In this document: positions 40,641 to 50,588 of the stretch, one piece after another
How the letters are laid out: each line of letters opens with the position of its first letter
Numbering within the stretch: the first letter of the stretch is position 1
Assembly: GCF_005116575.1 (NCBI RefSeq)
Contig: NZ_SWCN01000002.1
Coordinates: 62,001 to 126,000 of the forward strand
DNA: 64,000 nucleotides
Origin: Desulforhopalus sp. IMCC35007
GTDB taxonomy: Bacteria > Desulfobacterota > Desulfobulbia > Desulfobulbales > Desulfocapsaceae
Direction: 5' to 3'
Notes under the pieces: generated by a model
What the model was told of the DNA's origin: nothing
The model's database searches: none
The model's input: only the letters and a program-made list of their open reading frames with translations
Position numbers and translations under genes: made by a program

Positions 40641-41747
40641 GTGACAAAAGAACCGAAAAAAATACTCATAGCCGACGATGATGTTATGGTCCGCACGACT
40701 ATCTCAAAAATCTTAAAAATGTTTGGCTACACGGTGGAGACAGCAGCAGACGGATATGGTGTTCTACAGGCGATAGATGACACCTATGATGTGGTTATTC
40801 TCGATATAAACATGCCAGAAATGGATGGTTTTGAGACCATGAAAAAACTCAATGATCTCAATTATGATATACCTGTTCTTTTTCTAACAGGTGCGGGTTC
40901 AATGGATTATGCGGTAAAGGCGATTAATCTCGGTGCCTACGATTTTTTAACAAAACCCATAGAAGATCTCGATATCTTTAATGTTAAAATTCGAAGAGCT
41001 ATGGAAAAAAGAATGTATGTGCTCCAGGAAAGGGAGTATAAACTTGCCCTGGAGGATGATGTCAGGGTGAAAGCGGCTCAGCTGGAAAAACAGAACGAAC
41101 TCTTAATTACTTACAGTAACAGCCTTGAAAAAGCGACGGTACAACTGATGACAAGCCTCCAGAACGCCATGGAGGAAAAGGATTTCTATACGGCAGGGCA
41201 CACAATGCGCGTTACGGAATATGCTCTTTTGCTCGGTAACGCCATGGACCTACCTGAAAGTGAAATAACGATTTTAAGAAGAGCGGCCCAATTTCATGAC
41301 ATAGGTAAGCTGGTCATAGATCTTTCCTGCATCCAGAAACCAGGTAAATTGACGGAGGAAGAATGGTTGTTGATTCGCAAGCACCCGAGTGTTGGAGCAA
41401 ACATCATTAAACCTCTGGGGTTTATGAGCCGGGAACAGTTTATCATCCGTCATCATCATGAAAGAATGGACGGCAAAGGATATCCGGATGGGCTGACAGG
41501 GGATAAACTTGATGATTTGACTAAAATTATTATCGTGGTAGATAGTTATGATGCAATGACATCAAGAAGAAACTACCGAACCAATATGTCCATGGAACAG
41601 GCATTAGAAGAACTTGATAAATGCAGTGGAACACAGTTTGATAAAACAATGGTGGACTATTTTTCCCGTTCTGTTGTAAATTTCACTCCTGGCAAGAACT
41701 ATTTCAACCCTGAATACATGGATGCTTTTTATCAGAATAATAATTAA
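40641..41747 (+). CDS. HD-GYP response regulator, cyclic di-GMP phosphodiesterase
   Basis: The protein has a receiver domain (about 6-125) with acidic residues ADDD, phospho-aspartate in ILDINMP and lysine in TKP. A coiled-coil linker follows, then an HD-GYP domain with FHDIGK, KHPSVGANII, RHHHERMDGKGYPDGL and VDSYDAMTS. HD-GYP proteins hydrolyse cyclic di-GMP. I prefer the GTG at 40641 (368 residues), since CGGAG lies seven bases upstream and it starts directly before the receiver. An ATG at 40584 would add 19 residues without a good site. gatC follows after 18 bases. Confidence 0.92.
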   Translation: MTKEPKKILIADDDVMVRTTISKILKMFGYTVETAADGYGVLQAIDDTYDVVILDINMPEMDGFETMKKLNDLNYDIPVLFLTGAGSMDYAVKAINLGAYDFLTKPIEDLDIFNVKIRRAMEKRMYVLQEREYKLALEDDVRVKAAQLEKQNELLITYSNSLEKATVQLMTSLQNAMEEKDFYTAGHTMRVTEYALLLGNAMDLPESEITILRRAAQFHDIGKLVIDLSCIQKPGKLTEEEWLLIRKHPSVGANIIKPLGFMSREQFIIRHHHERMDGKGYPDGLTGDKLDDLTKIIIVVDSYDAMTSRRNYRTNMSMEQALEELDKCSGTQFDKTMVDYFSRSVVNFTPGKNYFNPEYMDAFYQNNN

Positions 41748-41765
41748 TTTTATACAGTTACCTAA

Positions 41766-42050
41766 ATGAAAATTAGTAAAAAAGAAGTTGAACATGTTGC
41801 AAACCTGGCTCGACTGAATCTGTCTGCAGAGGAACTTGAAACAATGACAGGTCAGCTTGACACCATTCTTTCCTACGTGGATAAGCTGGGTGAACTCGAC
41901 ACCACGGATGTAAAAGCGACCACTCATGTATTTTCTGTGAGTAATGCCTTTCGTGAAGATCTGGTGAAAGAATCTCTTTCCCAGGAAGATGCTCTCAAAA
42001 ACGGACCAGAGCATAATAGTGAGTTTTTTCAGGTTCCAAAAATTATTTAG
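41766..42050 (+). CDS. gatC: Asp/Glu-tRNA amidotransferase subunit C
   Basis: The 94-residue GatC clamps GatA to GatB. It shows the usual features: the N-terminal VEHVANLARLNLSAEEL helix region, FQ-type hydrophobic spacing, and the ending FFQVPKII, as in most GatC proteins. It is 18 bases after the HD-GYP gene and 70 bases before gatA, with a terminator-like hairpin in that gap. Confidence 0.95.
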   Translation: MKISKKEVEHVANLARLNLSAEELETMTGQLDTILSYVDKLGELDTTDVKATTHVFSVSNAFREDLVKESLSQEDALKNGPEHNSEFFQVPKII

Positions 42051-42084
42051 CGACTCTTTATCATTTTTATTTTGAATTATGAAT

Positions 42085-42111
42085 CGGACACTGAGGTGTC
42101 CGCTTTTTTTT
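42085..42111 (+). terminator. Terminator-like hairpin between gatC and gatA
   Basis: CGGACAC (42085-42091) pairs perfectly with GTGTCCG (42096-42102) around TGAG, followed by C and eight T (42104-42111). It ends ten bases before the gatA ATG and overlaps its leader, so it could attenuate gatA or terminate upstream transcripts. Confidence 0.75.
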
Positions 42112-42120
42112 GAGGTGTAC

Positions 42121-43578
42121 ATGAAACTCTACGAATTATCCCTCTCAGAGGCTCTGGAAAAAATGGCGGCCGGCGAACTTACCAGCGTTGAGCTTACCCG
42201 GAGCTATCTCGATAGAATTGAGGCTATTGATCAAAACGTCTCGGCTTTTATCACCGTTGACCGGGAGGGTGCTCTTGGGCAGGCTGAACAGGCGGATAAG
42301 AACAGAAAACAGGGTAAGGTTGGAGAATTATGCGGGATTCCGGTATCACTCAAAGATCTTCTTTGTGCAAAAAATCTAAAAATGACCTGTGGTTCCAGAA
42401 TGCTGGAAAATTTTATTCCTCCCTATGATGCAACCGTGGTGAGAAAAATAAAAGAAGCCGGTGGTGTTATTCTTGGGAAAGTCACCATGGACGAATTTGC
42501 CATGGGATCAACTTCAGAAACCTGCTGTTTCGGAGTTCCGCAAAATCCGTATAAAAAAGGCTATGTAGCCGGAGGATCATCTGGAGGCTCAGCGGCTTCA
42601 GTTGCCTCCTTTGAGTGTGTTGCCTCCCTTGGTTCAGACACTGGCGGATCGATCAGACAACCCGCATCTCTTTGTGGTGTTGTGGGTATGAAACCCACCT
42701 ATGGCCGGGTTTCCCGCTTCGGTCTCACGGCTTTTGCCTCATCCCTTGACCAGATAGGGCCATTAAGCAGAACGGTTGAGGATTGTGCGAGGGTAATGAA
42801 GGTGATTGCCGGTCATGATTTCATGGATTCCACCTCTGTTAAGAGAGAAGTACCCGATTACACAGCGTCTCTTACTGCCGGATTAGAAGGTATGAAATTA
42901 GGGGTACCCAAGGAATATTTCACAGAAGGTCTTGATAGCGAAGTTGAGGCTGTTATTAACAATGCGATCGGTGTCCTCAAAGAAAAAGGGGCTGAAATAG
43001 TCGAGATTTCACTGCCTCACACCGAATATTGTGTGGCGGTCTACTATCTTATCGCTTCTTCAGAGGCGAGTTCCAACCTCGCCCGCTATGATGGGGCACT
43101 TTACGGCTATCGAAAGGAAAATACCCAGAGCCTTCTTGAGATGTATAAAGAGACCCGGTCATTAGGCTTCGGGGAGGAAGTAAAACGGCGGATTCTAATA
43201 GGCACCTATGCGCTGTCATCAGGCTATTATGATGCGTATTATAAAAAAGCCTCCCAGGTGAGAACGCTTATCCTCAATGATTTTAAAAAGGCCTTTGAGA
43301 GCTGTGACGCTCTCATTTCTCCGGTCACTCCAATGGCTGCCTGGAAAATGGGGGAAAATACCGATGATCCACTTGCGGTATATATGTCTGATATACTCAC
43401 AATTTCTGCAAATCTTGCAGGGATTCCGGGTATGTCAATTCCCGGTGGTTTTACCCAGGCCGGTCTTCCTGTTGGCGTGCAGCTACAGGGTGCCCATTTC
43501 ACTGAAGACAAACTATTCAAAATTGGTTTTAATCTGGAACAGGCACTACAACTTCAACCGAGGAAACTGGATATATAA
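42121..43578 (+). CDS. gatA: Asp/Glu-tRNA amidotransferase subunit A
   Basis: The 485-residue amidase subunit releases ammonia from glutamine for the transamidation done in GatB. The amidase signature is complete: catalytic lysine in VSLKDLLC, GGSSGGSAASVAS with the cis-serine, and the nucleophile serine in GSDTGGSIRQPAS. The start at 42121 is supported by GAGGTG just before it and by homologues starting MKLYELSL. The partners gatC (upstream) and gatB (18.1-19.5 kb) complete the enzyme, which makes Gln-tRNA(Gln) or Asn-tRNA(Asn). Confidence 0.97.
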   Translation: MKLYELSLSEALEKMAAGELTSVELTRSYLDRIEAIDQNVSAFITVDREGALGQAEQADKNRKQGKVGELCGIPVSLKDLLCAKNLKMTCGSRMLENFIPPYDATVVRKIKEAGGVILGKVTMDEFAMGSTSETCCFGVPQNPYKKGYVAGGSSGGSAASVASFECVASLGSDTGGSIRQPASLCGVVGMKPTYGRVSRFGLTAFASSLDQIGPLSRTVEDCARVMKVIAGHDFMDSTSVKREVPDYTASLTAGLEGMKLGVPKEYFTEGLDSEVEAVINNAIGVLKEKGAEIVEISLPHTEYCVAVYYLIASSEASSNLARYDGALYGYRKENTQSLLEMYKETRSLGFGEEVKRRILIGTYALSSGYYDAYYKKASQVRTLILNDFKKAFESCDALISPVTPMAAWKMGENTDDPLAVYMSDILTISANLAGIPGMSIPGGFTQAGLPVGVQLQGAHFTEDKLFKIGFNLEQALQLQPRKLDI

Positions 43579-43660
43579 GTGCTTCAGAGGATAATTTTTC
43601 CCGTAGCTATGTTGGACATTGCGGATACAATGAATTGAGGGGTTGAGGAAGAATTTTCTT

Positions 43661-44344
43661 ATGTCTGATAAACAGCAAATAATCACCATAGATGGCCCTG
43701 CTGGGGTTGGTAAATCGACCGTGAGTAGGATGGTGGCCGCCGCCACGGGCTTTACCTATCTTGACACCGGAGCCATGTATCGTGGGGTCGGTCTTTTTTT
43801 GCAGGAACAGGGGGTTGACCTGACTGATTCCAGTGCGATCAAAAGACTTTTGGCAACACTTGACCTGCAGTTACTTCCGGCTTTTGACAAGAACTGTGAC
43901 GTGGGGGTTCTGGTCAATACCAGAGATGTCAGTGATGCAATCCGCACTCCTGAAATGGCGATGGTCGCCTCCAATGTCTCGGCTTTGCCTGTTGTAAGGG
44001 ACTATCTTACAACGATACAGAGAAACTATGGTGAGAAAGGTGGCATTGTAGCTGAGGGTAGGGATATGGGAACCGTGGTATTTCCGGATGCGGCATATAA
44101 ATTTTTTCTTGATGCAAAAGCTGAGGAAAGGGCCAGAAGACGTTTTAGTCAACTCAAAGCCAAAGGGGTTGATGCCGACTTGAATGAGATTCTTGCTATG
44201 ACTCGTACAAGGGATAAAAATGACAGTGAGCGGCAGATAGCTCCCCTGATGCAGGCAGCAGATGCGGTGAGAATTGATACCACAGAAATCAGTGTTGATG
44301 AGGTCGTGTCACTGATTCTAAAAAAGATAAAAAAAGAAAGATAA
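43661..44344 (+). CDS. cmk: Cytidylate kinase
   Basis: The 227-residue enzyme phosphorylates CMP and dCMP. The P-loop is GPAGVGKST near residue 13, followed by LDTGAMYRGVG, then GIVAEGRDMGTVVFPDA and the lid region RARRRFSQLKAKG with RDKNDSERQIAPL. I chose the ATG at 43661, where GAGGAA lies upstream. A TTG at 43643 would add six residues. It follows gatA by 82 bases and ends at a strong hairpin shared with the convergent pal gene. Confidence 0.95.
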   Translation: MSDKQQIITIDGPAGVGKSTVSRMVAAATGFTYLDTGAMYRGVGLFLQEQGVDLTDSSAIKRLLATLDLQLLPAFDKNCDVGVLVNTRDVSDAIRTPEMAMVASNVSALPVVRDYLTTIQRNYGEKGGIVAEGRDMGTVVFPDAAYKFFLDAKAEERARRRFSQLKAKGVDADLNEILAMTRTRDKNDSERQIAPLMQAADAVRIDTTEISVDEVVSLILKKIKKER

Positions 44345-44365
44345 GAGCTGTTATGTCTTCAACCG

Positions 44366-44400
44366 AAAAGGGCCCAGAGCTTTTGCTCTGGGCCCTTTTT
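44366..44400. terminator. Bidirectional terminator between cmk and pal
   Basis: A perfect 15-base stem AAAAGGGCCCAGAGC pairs with GCTCTGGGCCCTTTT around TTTT. The A and T runs on both sides fit termination in both directions. Confidence 0.93.
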
Positions 44401-44401
44401 C

Positions 44402-45037
44402 TTATTCTAAACCAAAATCAACCCGACGGTTATGACTGTAGGAATCTTCATCCTGGCCATGGAAAAGAGGTCTTTCTTCTCCAAATGATACGGTTCTCAT
44501 ACGAGCTGGGTCAACGCCCAGGTTGATCAGGTACTGCTGGGTGTTGATCGCTCTTCTTTCTCCAAGTGCCAGGTTATATTCGTTGGTTCCCCTTTCGTCT
44601 GAGTTACCTTCGATGACAACATGTGAGTTGGGCATAGAGTTGAGAAAGTCTGCATTTTTAATGAGGATCTCGGTCATTGAAGAGCCGACACCAGCCTGGT
44701 CAAATTCAAAATAGATAGGAAAAAGACCGGGAGAACATCTTCCATTGGCTCTTTTGTACTCATCGGATTGTTGGTCCGCGTTGTGTCTTGGGTCGTTTAA
44801 TCCGCTTTGACCTGCGGAACCGTATGTGGAGTCGTCAAGCCTTCCTTCTGCAGGCAGGTTGTCTTCTGAAAAACCTCCTCCAGCCAGTGGATAATTAATA
44901 TCATTACCACCCGACATAGACGATCCATCACCGCCCACGTCGGGCGGGACAACATTTTTTTTGCTACAACCAGAAACGAGAAAAAATGAGGTGATGGTAC
45001 ATGCCAAAACAAGCGTTGTTAAAATTTTTCTCTTCAT
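44402..45037 (-). CDS. pal: Peptidoglycan-associated lipoprotein Pal
   Basis: The 211-residue precursor has a lipoprotein signal peptide ending in the lipobox LVSGC at about residue 24. A low-complexity linker rich in Gly, Asp and Ser follows, and then the OmpA-type peptidoglycan-binding domain (about 105-211). The meso-DAP-binding signature is visible in GNSDERGTNEYNLALGERRA. It anchors the outer membrane to the cell wall in the Tol-Pal system. The ATG at 45037 has AGGAG eight bases upstream; the longer frame does not. tolB and tolQRA are not adjacent. Confidence 0.93.
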   Translation of the reverse strand: MKRKILTTLVLACTITSFFLVSGCSKKNVVPPDVGGDGSSMSGGNDINYPLAGGGFSEDNLPAEGRLDDSTYGSAGQSGLNDPRHNADQQSDEYKRANGRCSPGLFPIYFEFDQAGVGSSMTEILIKNADFLNSMPNSHVVIEGNSDERGTNEYNLALGERRAINTQQYLINLGVDPARMRTVSFGEERPLFHGQDEDSYSHNRRVDFGLE

Positions 45038-45311
45038 TGGGGCTCCTGTGGTTGATAAACGCATTTATAGTATCGTAGACGCAGTTTTTTTTATATAAGT
45101 AACAGTGGGACAAAATTAATATCTAATTTAGTCTGATTGTTGTAGAGGTCAAGAAGAAACGTAGAGAAAACGGTAAGAAACATTTGTTTTTTGGCTGCAG
45201 GTTTTATGTCTGACAGCCGCGACTCATAAACAGTATTCCAAATGACTGTATATAATCACCTGTTAGTATGGTTGGCAGTTATCCATCAAAATAAGGTGAA
45301 AGGTATAATAT

Positions 45312-47450
45312 ATGAAAATGTACAATGTAGTTGCAACCTGCGCCACCGGGGTCGAGTCTCTGGTTCAAGAGGAAATTACTCAATTTGGTGGGAAAAACAT
45401 AGAAGTGGGACAGGGGGTTGTGAGTTGGGAGAGTGATTTGGAAACAGCCTACCGCTGTTGTCTCTGGTCGCGTTTTTCCTCCCGTATCCTGCTTAAAATA
45501 TCATCATTTCCCGTTGAAAATGAAGAAACCTTGTATCAAAAGGCAAAAAAGGTGTGCTGGCAGGAGCACATGAATGTCAAAACTTCGTTTGCAATAAACT
45601 GTACCATCAGTGGAAAATCTCCAATCAACCACAGTAAATTTGCGGCATTAAAAGTAAAAGACGCTCTGGTTGACTCGTTCCGGGACAGCCTGGGTGAACG
45701 CCCATCTGTTCGCGGGGATAAGCCCGGTGTACAGTTCCAGCTCCATCTTGAAGGAAGTGAGGCAACACTCTTTATTGACCTGTCTGGAGAGAGTCTGCAC
45801 AGACGGGGCTATCGGGCAAAAGGAACCATAGCCCCATTAAAAGAAACCCTGGGAGCTGCCATTGTTGCTCTTTCCGGGTGGCCGAAAGAAGGGGGAGATC
45901 TTATCGATCCCATGTGTGGCAGCGGCACCCTGCTTATTGAGGCAGCCATGATGTTTGGAGACTCGGCACCGGGTCTCAGTCGAAATTATTTTGGCTTTTA
46001 CGAATGGGCAGGTCACAATGATCAACTCTGGCGTCACCTCGTTGACGAGGCCATGGAAAGAGAGGATGCCGGACTGCTCAAAAAATGGCCTGTTATTATC
46101 GGTTATGATTCTGATCATGTTGCCGTGAGTGCGGCCAAAAAGAATATAAAACAGGCGGGTCTGGAGGATTATATACAAATCAGACAGGCGGAACTAGCTT
46201 TTTTGCAGCCGCCAAGCAGTAAGGGCATGGTTTTATCCAATCTTCCCTATGGGGAGCGTTTGTCGGAAACCGAGTATGTCGCCCGTCTTTACCGTGCCTA
46301 TGGCCGCATTGCCAAAGAACGTTTTGTGGGTTGGCGTCTCGGAGCATTCATCTCCAATCCTGACTTGACCGATAGTTTTACTTTTGCCTGGGAAAAAAAA
46401 TACAGACTCTATAACGGCTCGATCCCTTGCAGACTGCTTATCGGTGAGGTTCACGCTGATGCAGAACCTGAATTTGAGTGGCGTCTTGGTGAAGTTGAAA
46501 CAGCGGAAAAGGGGGAGTTTGCCAACCGCCTGCTGAAAAACATGAAAAAAATGCAGAAATGGGCGGAGCGGGAGAAGGTCAGTTGTTACCGAATCTACCA
46601 CAGTGATTTACCCGATTATAATTTTAGTATTGATTTGTATTCCAAGTGGATCCATGTTCAGGAGTACGCAGCACCAAAGACCGTTGACGAAGAACTGGCC
46701 GCGAGTCGTCTGCGCCATGGACTGGAGGTGATCCGTGATGTTCTTGGCGTTCGTTCCAACCGGATCTTTGTCAAAAGAAGAGAGCGGCAAAAAGGCACCC
46801 GTCAGTACGAGAAGAAAGATAGCAAAAAAAAGCTGTATGAGGTGAGGGAAGGAGCATGTTCCCTGCTGGTCAATTTTACAGACTACCTTGATACCGGTCT
46901 GTTTTTAGATCACCGACCTGTTCGGCAGAAAATATACTCAGAGGCAAAAGGTAAACGGTTCCTCAACCTTTTTGCCTATACCGGTGCAGCGACAGTCCAG
47001 GCCGCCATGGGAGGGGCTGCGAGTACCACCACCGTTGACCTTTCTTCCACCTATCTTGACTGGGCCAGGTTAAATCTTGCCGTAAACGGATTTTCCGAGG
47101 TGAAACACAAGGTGGAACAGGGTGACTGTCTTGAATGGCTGGGGGCTGCCCATTCCAAGTTTGATCTTATTTTTGTTGATCCGCCGACCTTTTCAAATAC
47201 CAAAAAAGACAATCGTGTTTTTGATGTTCAAAAAGATCATCAGCGTCTGATAGATCTCGCCATGGCACGACTGGACACAGAAGGACTGTTGATTTTTTCC
47301 ACAAATTTTAGAAAATTTCAGCTCGATGATACGGTAGTGGAAAGGTATGAAGTAAAGGAAATAACAGCTCAGACAATTCCCTTTGATTTTTCCAGAAATA
47401 AGAAAATCCACAGGTGTTGGGAAATCAGACATAAAGAAAGAATCTGGTAG
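45312..47450 (+). CDS. rlmKL: 23S rRNA methyltransferase RlmKL (bifunctional)
   Basis: The 712-residue fusion combines two Rossmann methyltransferases. The N-terminal half has a THUMP domain (about 50-155), then motif I in DPMCGSGTLLIEAAMM and the catalytic SNLPYGERL, as in RlmL, which makes m2G2445. The C-terminal half has TGLFLDHRPVR, LFAYTGAATVQAA and FVDPPTFSN, as in RlmK, which makes m7G2069. The length fits the E. coli fusion (702). GAAAGG precedes the ATG. Confidence 0.95.
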   Translation: MKMYNVVATCATGVESLVQEEITQFGGKNIEVGQGVVSWESDLETAYRCCLWSRFSSRILLKISSFPVENEETLYQKAKKVCWQEHMNVKTSFAINCTISGKSPINHSKFAALKVKDALVDSFRDSLGERPSVRGDKPGVQFQLHLEGSEATLFIDLSGESLHRRGYRAKGTIAPLKETLGAAIVALSGWPKEGGDLIDPMCGSGTLLIEAAMMFGDSAPGLSRNYFGFYEWAGHNDQLWRHLVDEAMEREDAGLLKKWPVIIGYDSDHVAVSAAKKNIKQAGLEDYIQIRQAELAFLQPPSSKGMVLSNLPYGERLSETEYVARLYRAYGRIAKERFVGWRLGAFISNPDLTDSFTFAWEKKYRLYNGSIPCRLLIGEVHADAEPEFEWRLGEVETAEKGEFANRLLKNMKKMQKWAEREKVSCYRIYHSDLPDYNFSIDLYSKWIHVQEYAAPKTVDEELAASRLRHGLEVIRDVLGVRSNRIFVKRRERQKGTRQYEKKDSKKKLYEVREGACSLLVNFTDYLDTGLFLDHRPVRQKIYSEAKGKRFLNLFAYTGAATVQAAMGGAASTTTVDLSSTYLDWARLNLAVNGFSEVKHKVEQGDCLEWLGAAHSKFDLIFVDPPTFSNTKKDNRVFDVQKDHQRLIDLAMARLDTEGLLIFSTNFRKFQLDDTVVERYEVKEITAQTIPFDFSRNKKIHRCWEIRHKERIW

Positions 47451-47693
47451 TGTACAACGGGCACTCATATTGAGTTCAGCGGGATTTAAAAAATGAGGCT
47501 GCACACAGCTCGTGCTTGTCGAACAAAAATTGAGTAGATTGCCACTGAACCAAGACTCTTGTAGACAGAAGCGGCAATAGTTTTTACACTGCTACAGACC
47601 ATATATATTGTTTTTCTGAAATAATCATAGCAGTTTAACCTCATCAACTGGTGAACGGCTGATTGTGGCAACCAACAGCGACTGGAGGGTTTT

Positions 47694-49370
47694 GTGTCTG
47701 ATCGAGAAAAGTTAGAAAAACGAATACAACAGTTAGAGGCGGAACTGGTTGAACAAAAACGTACCAATAAACTGCTGAAAAAAAGAGCTCTACAGGCAAT
47801 TATTGGCAATCGAAGTGCCCAGCTCTGCGAGGCTGATCGTCTGGAATGTGAGGCTGGCCTCAAAAGAGCTGAACTTTCCAGCCGGGTAAAGTCGGTGTTT
47901 TTAGAGAATGTGAGCCATGAAATCCGTTCCTCGATGAGTGGGATCGTCGGGATGACGGATCTTGTGCTTGAAACCGAGCTCTCACCGGACCAGCGACTCT
48001 ATCTGGAGATGGTCGGCTCCTCTGTAGACAGGCTGCTCGTTGTGGTCAATGAGATACTTGATTTTTCAAGAATTGAAACCGGAGAGATTGAGTTTCTAGC
48101 CGAGGATTTCAACCTTAAAGAGAGTCTTGATCATGATCTCTATGTGATGAGCCAGGCGGCCCAGGACAAGGATCTTTCCTTCACATGCACAGTCGATGCC
48201 GATGTTCCCACCCATGTCCATGGCGATGAGGGGCGCCTGGTTCAGATTGTGACCAATATTGTTAATAATGCGATCAAATTCACCGACAAGGGGAGTGTTT
48301 CGATTGCTATTCAAAACCATGGTTACGATGGAGACAACAATCTGCGTCTGAAATTCACGGTACAGGATACAGGCTGTGGCATTGCAGCAGAAAAACTCGA
48401 GCAGATCAACTACTACTTTAAGCAGGAGCTCAAGCCTCATGTCGCCATGCCGTTGTCCATTGGCACCACGGGACTTGGGCTGACCATCACCTCTCAGCTT
48501 GTGAAGCTTATGGGAGGGGAGATCGGTGTTGAAAGTGGCAAGCGAGGAACCCGGTTCTGGTTTATCCTTCCGTACAAAGAGGTTGCTGATATCTCGTTTC
48601 TTGAGGAGCAGACCTCGGAAACAGTTGAAAACATTAAAGAAGAAGCAACCTATGCCCTGCGGGGTGCCAAGGTTCTGCTCGCAGAAGATGAATACATAAA
48701 TCGTGTTCTTATTGAAACGGTTCTGGTTCAGCTGGGGGTTGATGTCTTTTCGGTTGCAAGTGGCGAAGAGGCGGTGGAAGAGGCCTGCAGCGGCAAATAT
48801 CAGTTTGTCCTGATGGATATCCAGATGGAGGGTATGGACGGGCTTGAGGCAACCAGACGGATTCGATCTTACGAGCATGCCCATGGGGGGCATATTCCCA
48901 TTGTGGCTCTCACCGCCCATGCAATGGTGGGAGACAGAGAAAAATGTCTCCAGGCCGGAATGGACGACTATCTCACCAAACCTCTGGTCCGAAAAGAGAT
49001 ATTAGAGGTATTACAACAACACCTTACAAACAGGGCCCTTGTGGTGGACAGTAATATTGAAAGCCAGAATGTTTTTGTCCGCAGCCTCATTGAATCAGGA
49101 TGGCAGGTGACTATTGCAGAAACCTGGCGATCGGCGATGTATGAGGCGTCTCTGACGCATTTTGATCTTATCATCCTGGACACCACCAGTCCTGAGCTTC
49201 AAGGAAGAGAGGCTGCGAAAACGATCCGCCAGCTTGAGCAATACACAGGACAACGGGCAAAAATTTTAAACCTTACTGAAACAGCTGAGACAGATGCTGG
49301 AAATGATTTTGACGGGGTGATTACCCGGCCAGCTACCAGGGAAAAGGTCTTACAGCATCTCAACGGGTGA
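47694..49370 (+). CDS. Hybrid histidine kinase with two receiver domains
   Basis: The 558-residue protein is soluble. A coiled coil spans about 1-60, and the histidine box VSHEIRSSMSGIVGM has the phospho-acceptor H75. The ATPase domain has NIVNNAIKF, DTGCGIA and GTTGLGLTI. The first receiver (about 320-440) is complete, with AEDE, LMDIQM and TKP. The second (about 448-555) keeps an aspartate in IILDTTSP but has arginine in place of the conserved lysine (ITRPAT), so it may be inactive. The start is a GTG four bases after GGAGGG. No sensor domain is visible, so it probably gets its signal from partner proteins. Confidence 0.9.
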   Translation: MSDREKLEKRIQQLEAELVEQKRTNKLLKKRALQAIIGNRSAQLCEADRLECEAGLKRAELSSRVKSVFLENVSHEIRSSMSGIVGMTDLVLETELSPDQRLYLEMVGSSVDRLLVVVNEILDFSRIETGEIEFLAEDFNLKESLDHDLYVMSQAAQDKDLSFTCTVDADVPTHVHGDEGRLVQIVTNIVNNAIKFTDKGSVSIAIQNHGYDGDNNLRLKFTVQDTGCGIAAEKLEQINYYFKQELKPHVAMPLSIGTTGLGLTITSQLVKLMGGEIGVESGKRGTRFWFILPYKEVADISFLEEQTSETVENIKEEATYALRGAKVLLAEDEYINRVLIETVLVQLGVDVFSVASGEEAVEEACSGKYQFVLMDIQMEGMDGLEATRRIRSYEHAHGGHIPIVALTAHAMVGDREKCLQAGMDDYLTKPLVRKEILEVLQQHLTNRALVVDSNIESQNVFVRSLIESGWQVTIAETWRSAMYEASLTHFDLIILDTTSPELQGREAAKTIRQLEQYTGQRAKILNLTETAETDAGNDFDGVITRPATREKVLQHLNG

Positions 49371-49553
49371 CCCTATAACCATTCGGGAAGTAAAGCTTTT
49401 CGCGATTTATGGATCACGACAGCAGACTTTCAGCAGTTGTGATTTTGTTATCACATCGCAGCCGGGGTGTTTTTACAGCCATTGCACATCATAAAGATTG
49501 AGGGGCAGGACAGTGCTTCTTAAAAAAGATAAGTAAAAAACGTAAGATTTTCG

Positions 49554-50588
49554 ATGATACATTATTCCCAAGTATGTCTTGATACATTTGGTTATGAATT
49601 ACCACCTCGCACCATAACCTCAGAAGATATTGAAAAAAGGTTGGCACCCGTCTATGAGCGGCTGCACCTGCCAGCGGGACGCCTGGAATTGATGAGTGGT
49701 ATCAAACAGCGCAGACTCTGGCACCCGGGGACACAGCCCAGTCATGCGGCCACCATGGCAGGCAGAAGGGTGCTTGAAAAGGCGGGCGTCAATGCCAAAG
49801 AAATTGATTGTCTTATTTTCACCTCGGTTTCAAGGGATATGATGGAGCCGGCCACCGCCTCATTTGTTCACAATAATCTTGGCTTACCACAGTCTGCGCT
49901 CATCTTTGATATTTCCAATGCCTGTCTGGGTTTTTTGGACGGCATGGTGATGCTGGCCAATATGATTGAACTTGGTCAGGTTAGCAATGGTCTTATTGTT
50001 TCTGGAGAAACAGCAGAAGACCTACTCGAGTCAACTCTTGTTACATTGCTGAGCGACCCGACACTCAGCCGCAAATCCATCAAACCAGCCTTTGCATCGC
50101 TTACCATAGGTTCTGGATCAGTGGGTCTTTTTATGCGAAAAACAAAGGGTTCAGAAGACGGGGTACGTTTGGTTCACGGAGCCTGGCAGGCCAACACAAG
50201 CCATAGTGATCTCTGTCATGGGGGGAAAGAGAGTAACTCAACCCTGATGGCAACAAATTCTGAGGAACTGCTGCACCGGGGCGTTGAAACTGCTCAGAGC
50301 ACTTGGACGCGGTTTTCGGCGAAGAAGGGTTGGGGGAGAGAGGATATAGATCGGTATTTTTGCCATCAGGTGGGATCCGCCCACGCCAGACTTCTCTTTG
50401 AAAACCTTGGTTTATCTCCTGATAAAAATTTTGAAACCCTCGCAATTCTGGGGAACGTCGGCTCAGTTTCCGCGCCTATCACCATGGCAATGGCCATGGA
50501 GCAACAGGTATACACCCCGGGACAAAAAGGAGCACTGCTTGGGATTGGCAGCGGGATAAACTGTATGATGCTGGGGGTAGAATGGTAA
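49554..50588 (+). CDS. Beta-ketoacyl synthase III family protein (FabH/OleA-like)
   Basis: The 344-residue protein has the thiolase-type condensing triad: cysteine in DISNACLGFLDG, histidine in FCHQVGSAH and asparagine in GNVGSVSAPI. FabH makes acetoacetyl-ACP; OleA joins two fatty acyl chains. The GRLELMSGIKQRRLW start and the broad cysteine loop resemble the OleA side of the family, but oleBCD genes are not near, so the assignment stays open. It overlaps the next gene by seven bases. Confidence 0.82.
   Translation: MIHYSQVCLDTFGYELPPRTITSEDIEKRLAPVYERLHLPAGRLELMSGIKQRRLWHPGTQPSHAATMAGRRVLEKAGVNAKEIDCLIFTSVSRDMMEPATASFVHNNLGLPQSALIFDISNACLGFLDGMVMLANMIELGQVSNGLIVSGETAEDLLESTLVTLLSDPTLSRKSIKPAFASLTIGSGSVGLFMRKTKGSEDGVRLVHGAWQANTSHSDLCHGGKESNSTLMATNSEELLHRGVETAQSTWTRFSAKKGWGREDIDRYFCHQVGSAHARLLFENLGLSPDKNFETLAILGNVGSVSAPITMAMAMEQQVYTPGQKGALLGIGSGINCMMLGVEW

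Noticed and set aside
49554-50588. Part of an ole (olefin) cluster
   Set aside because: oleB, oleC and oleD are not found next to it, so the OleA name is not assigned.
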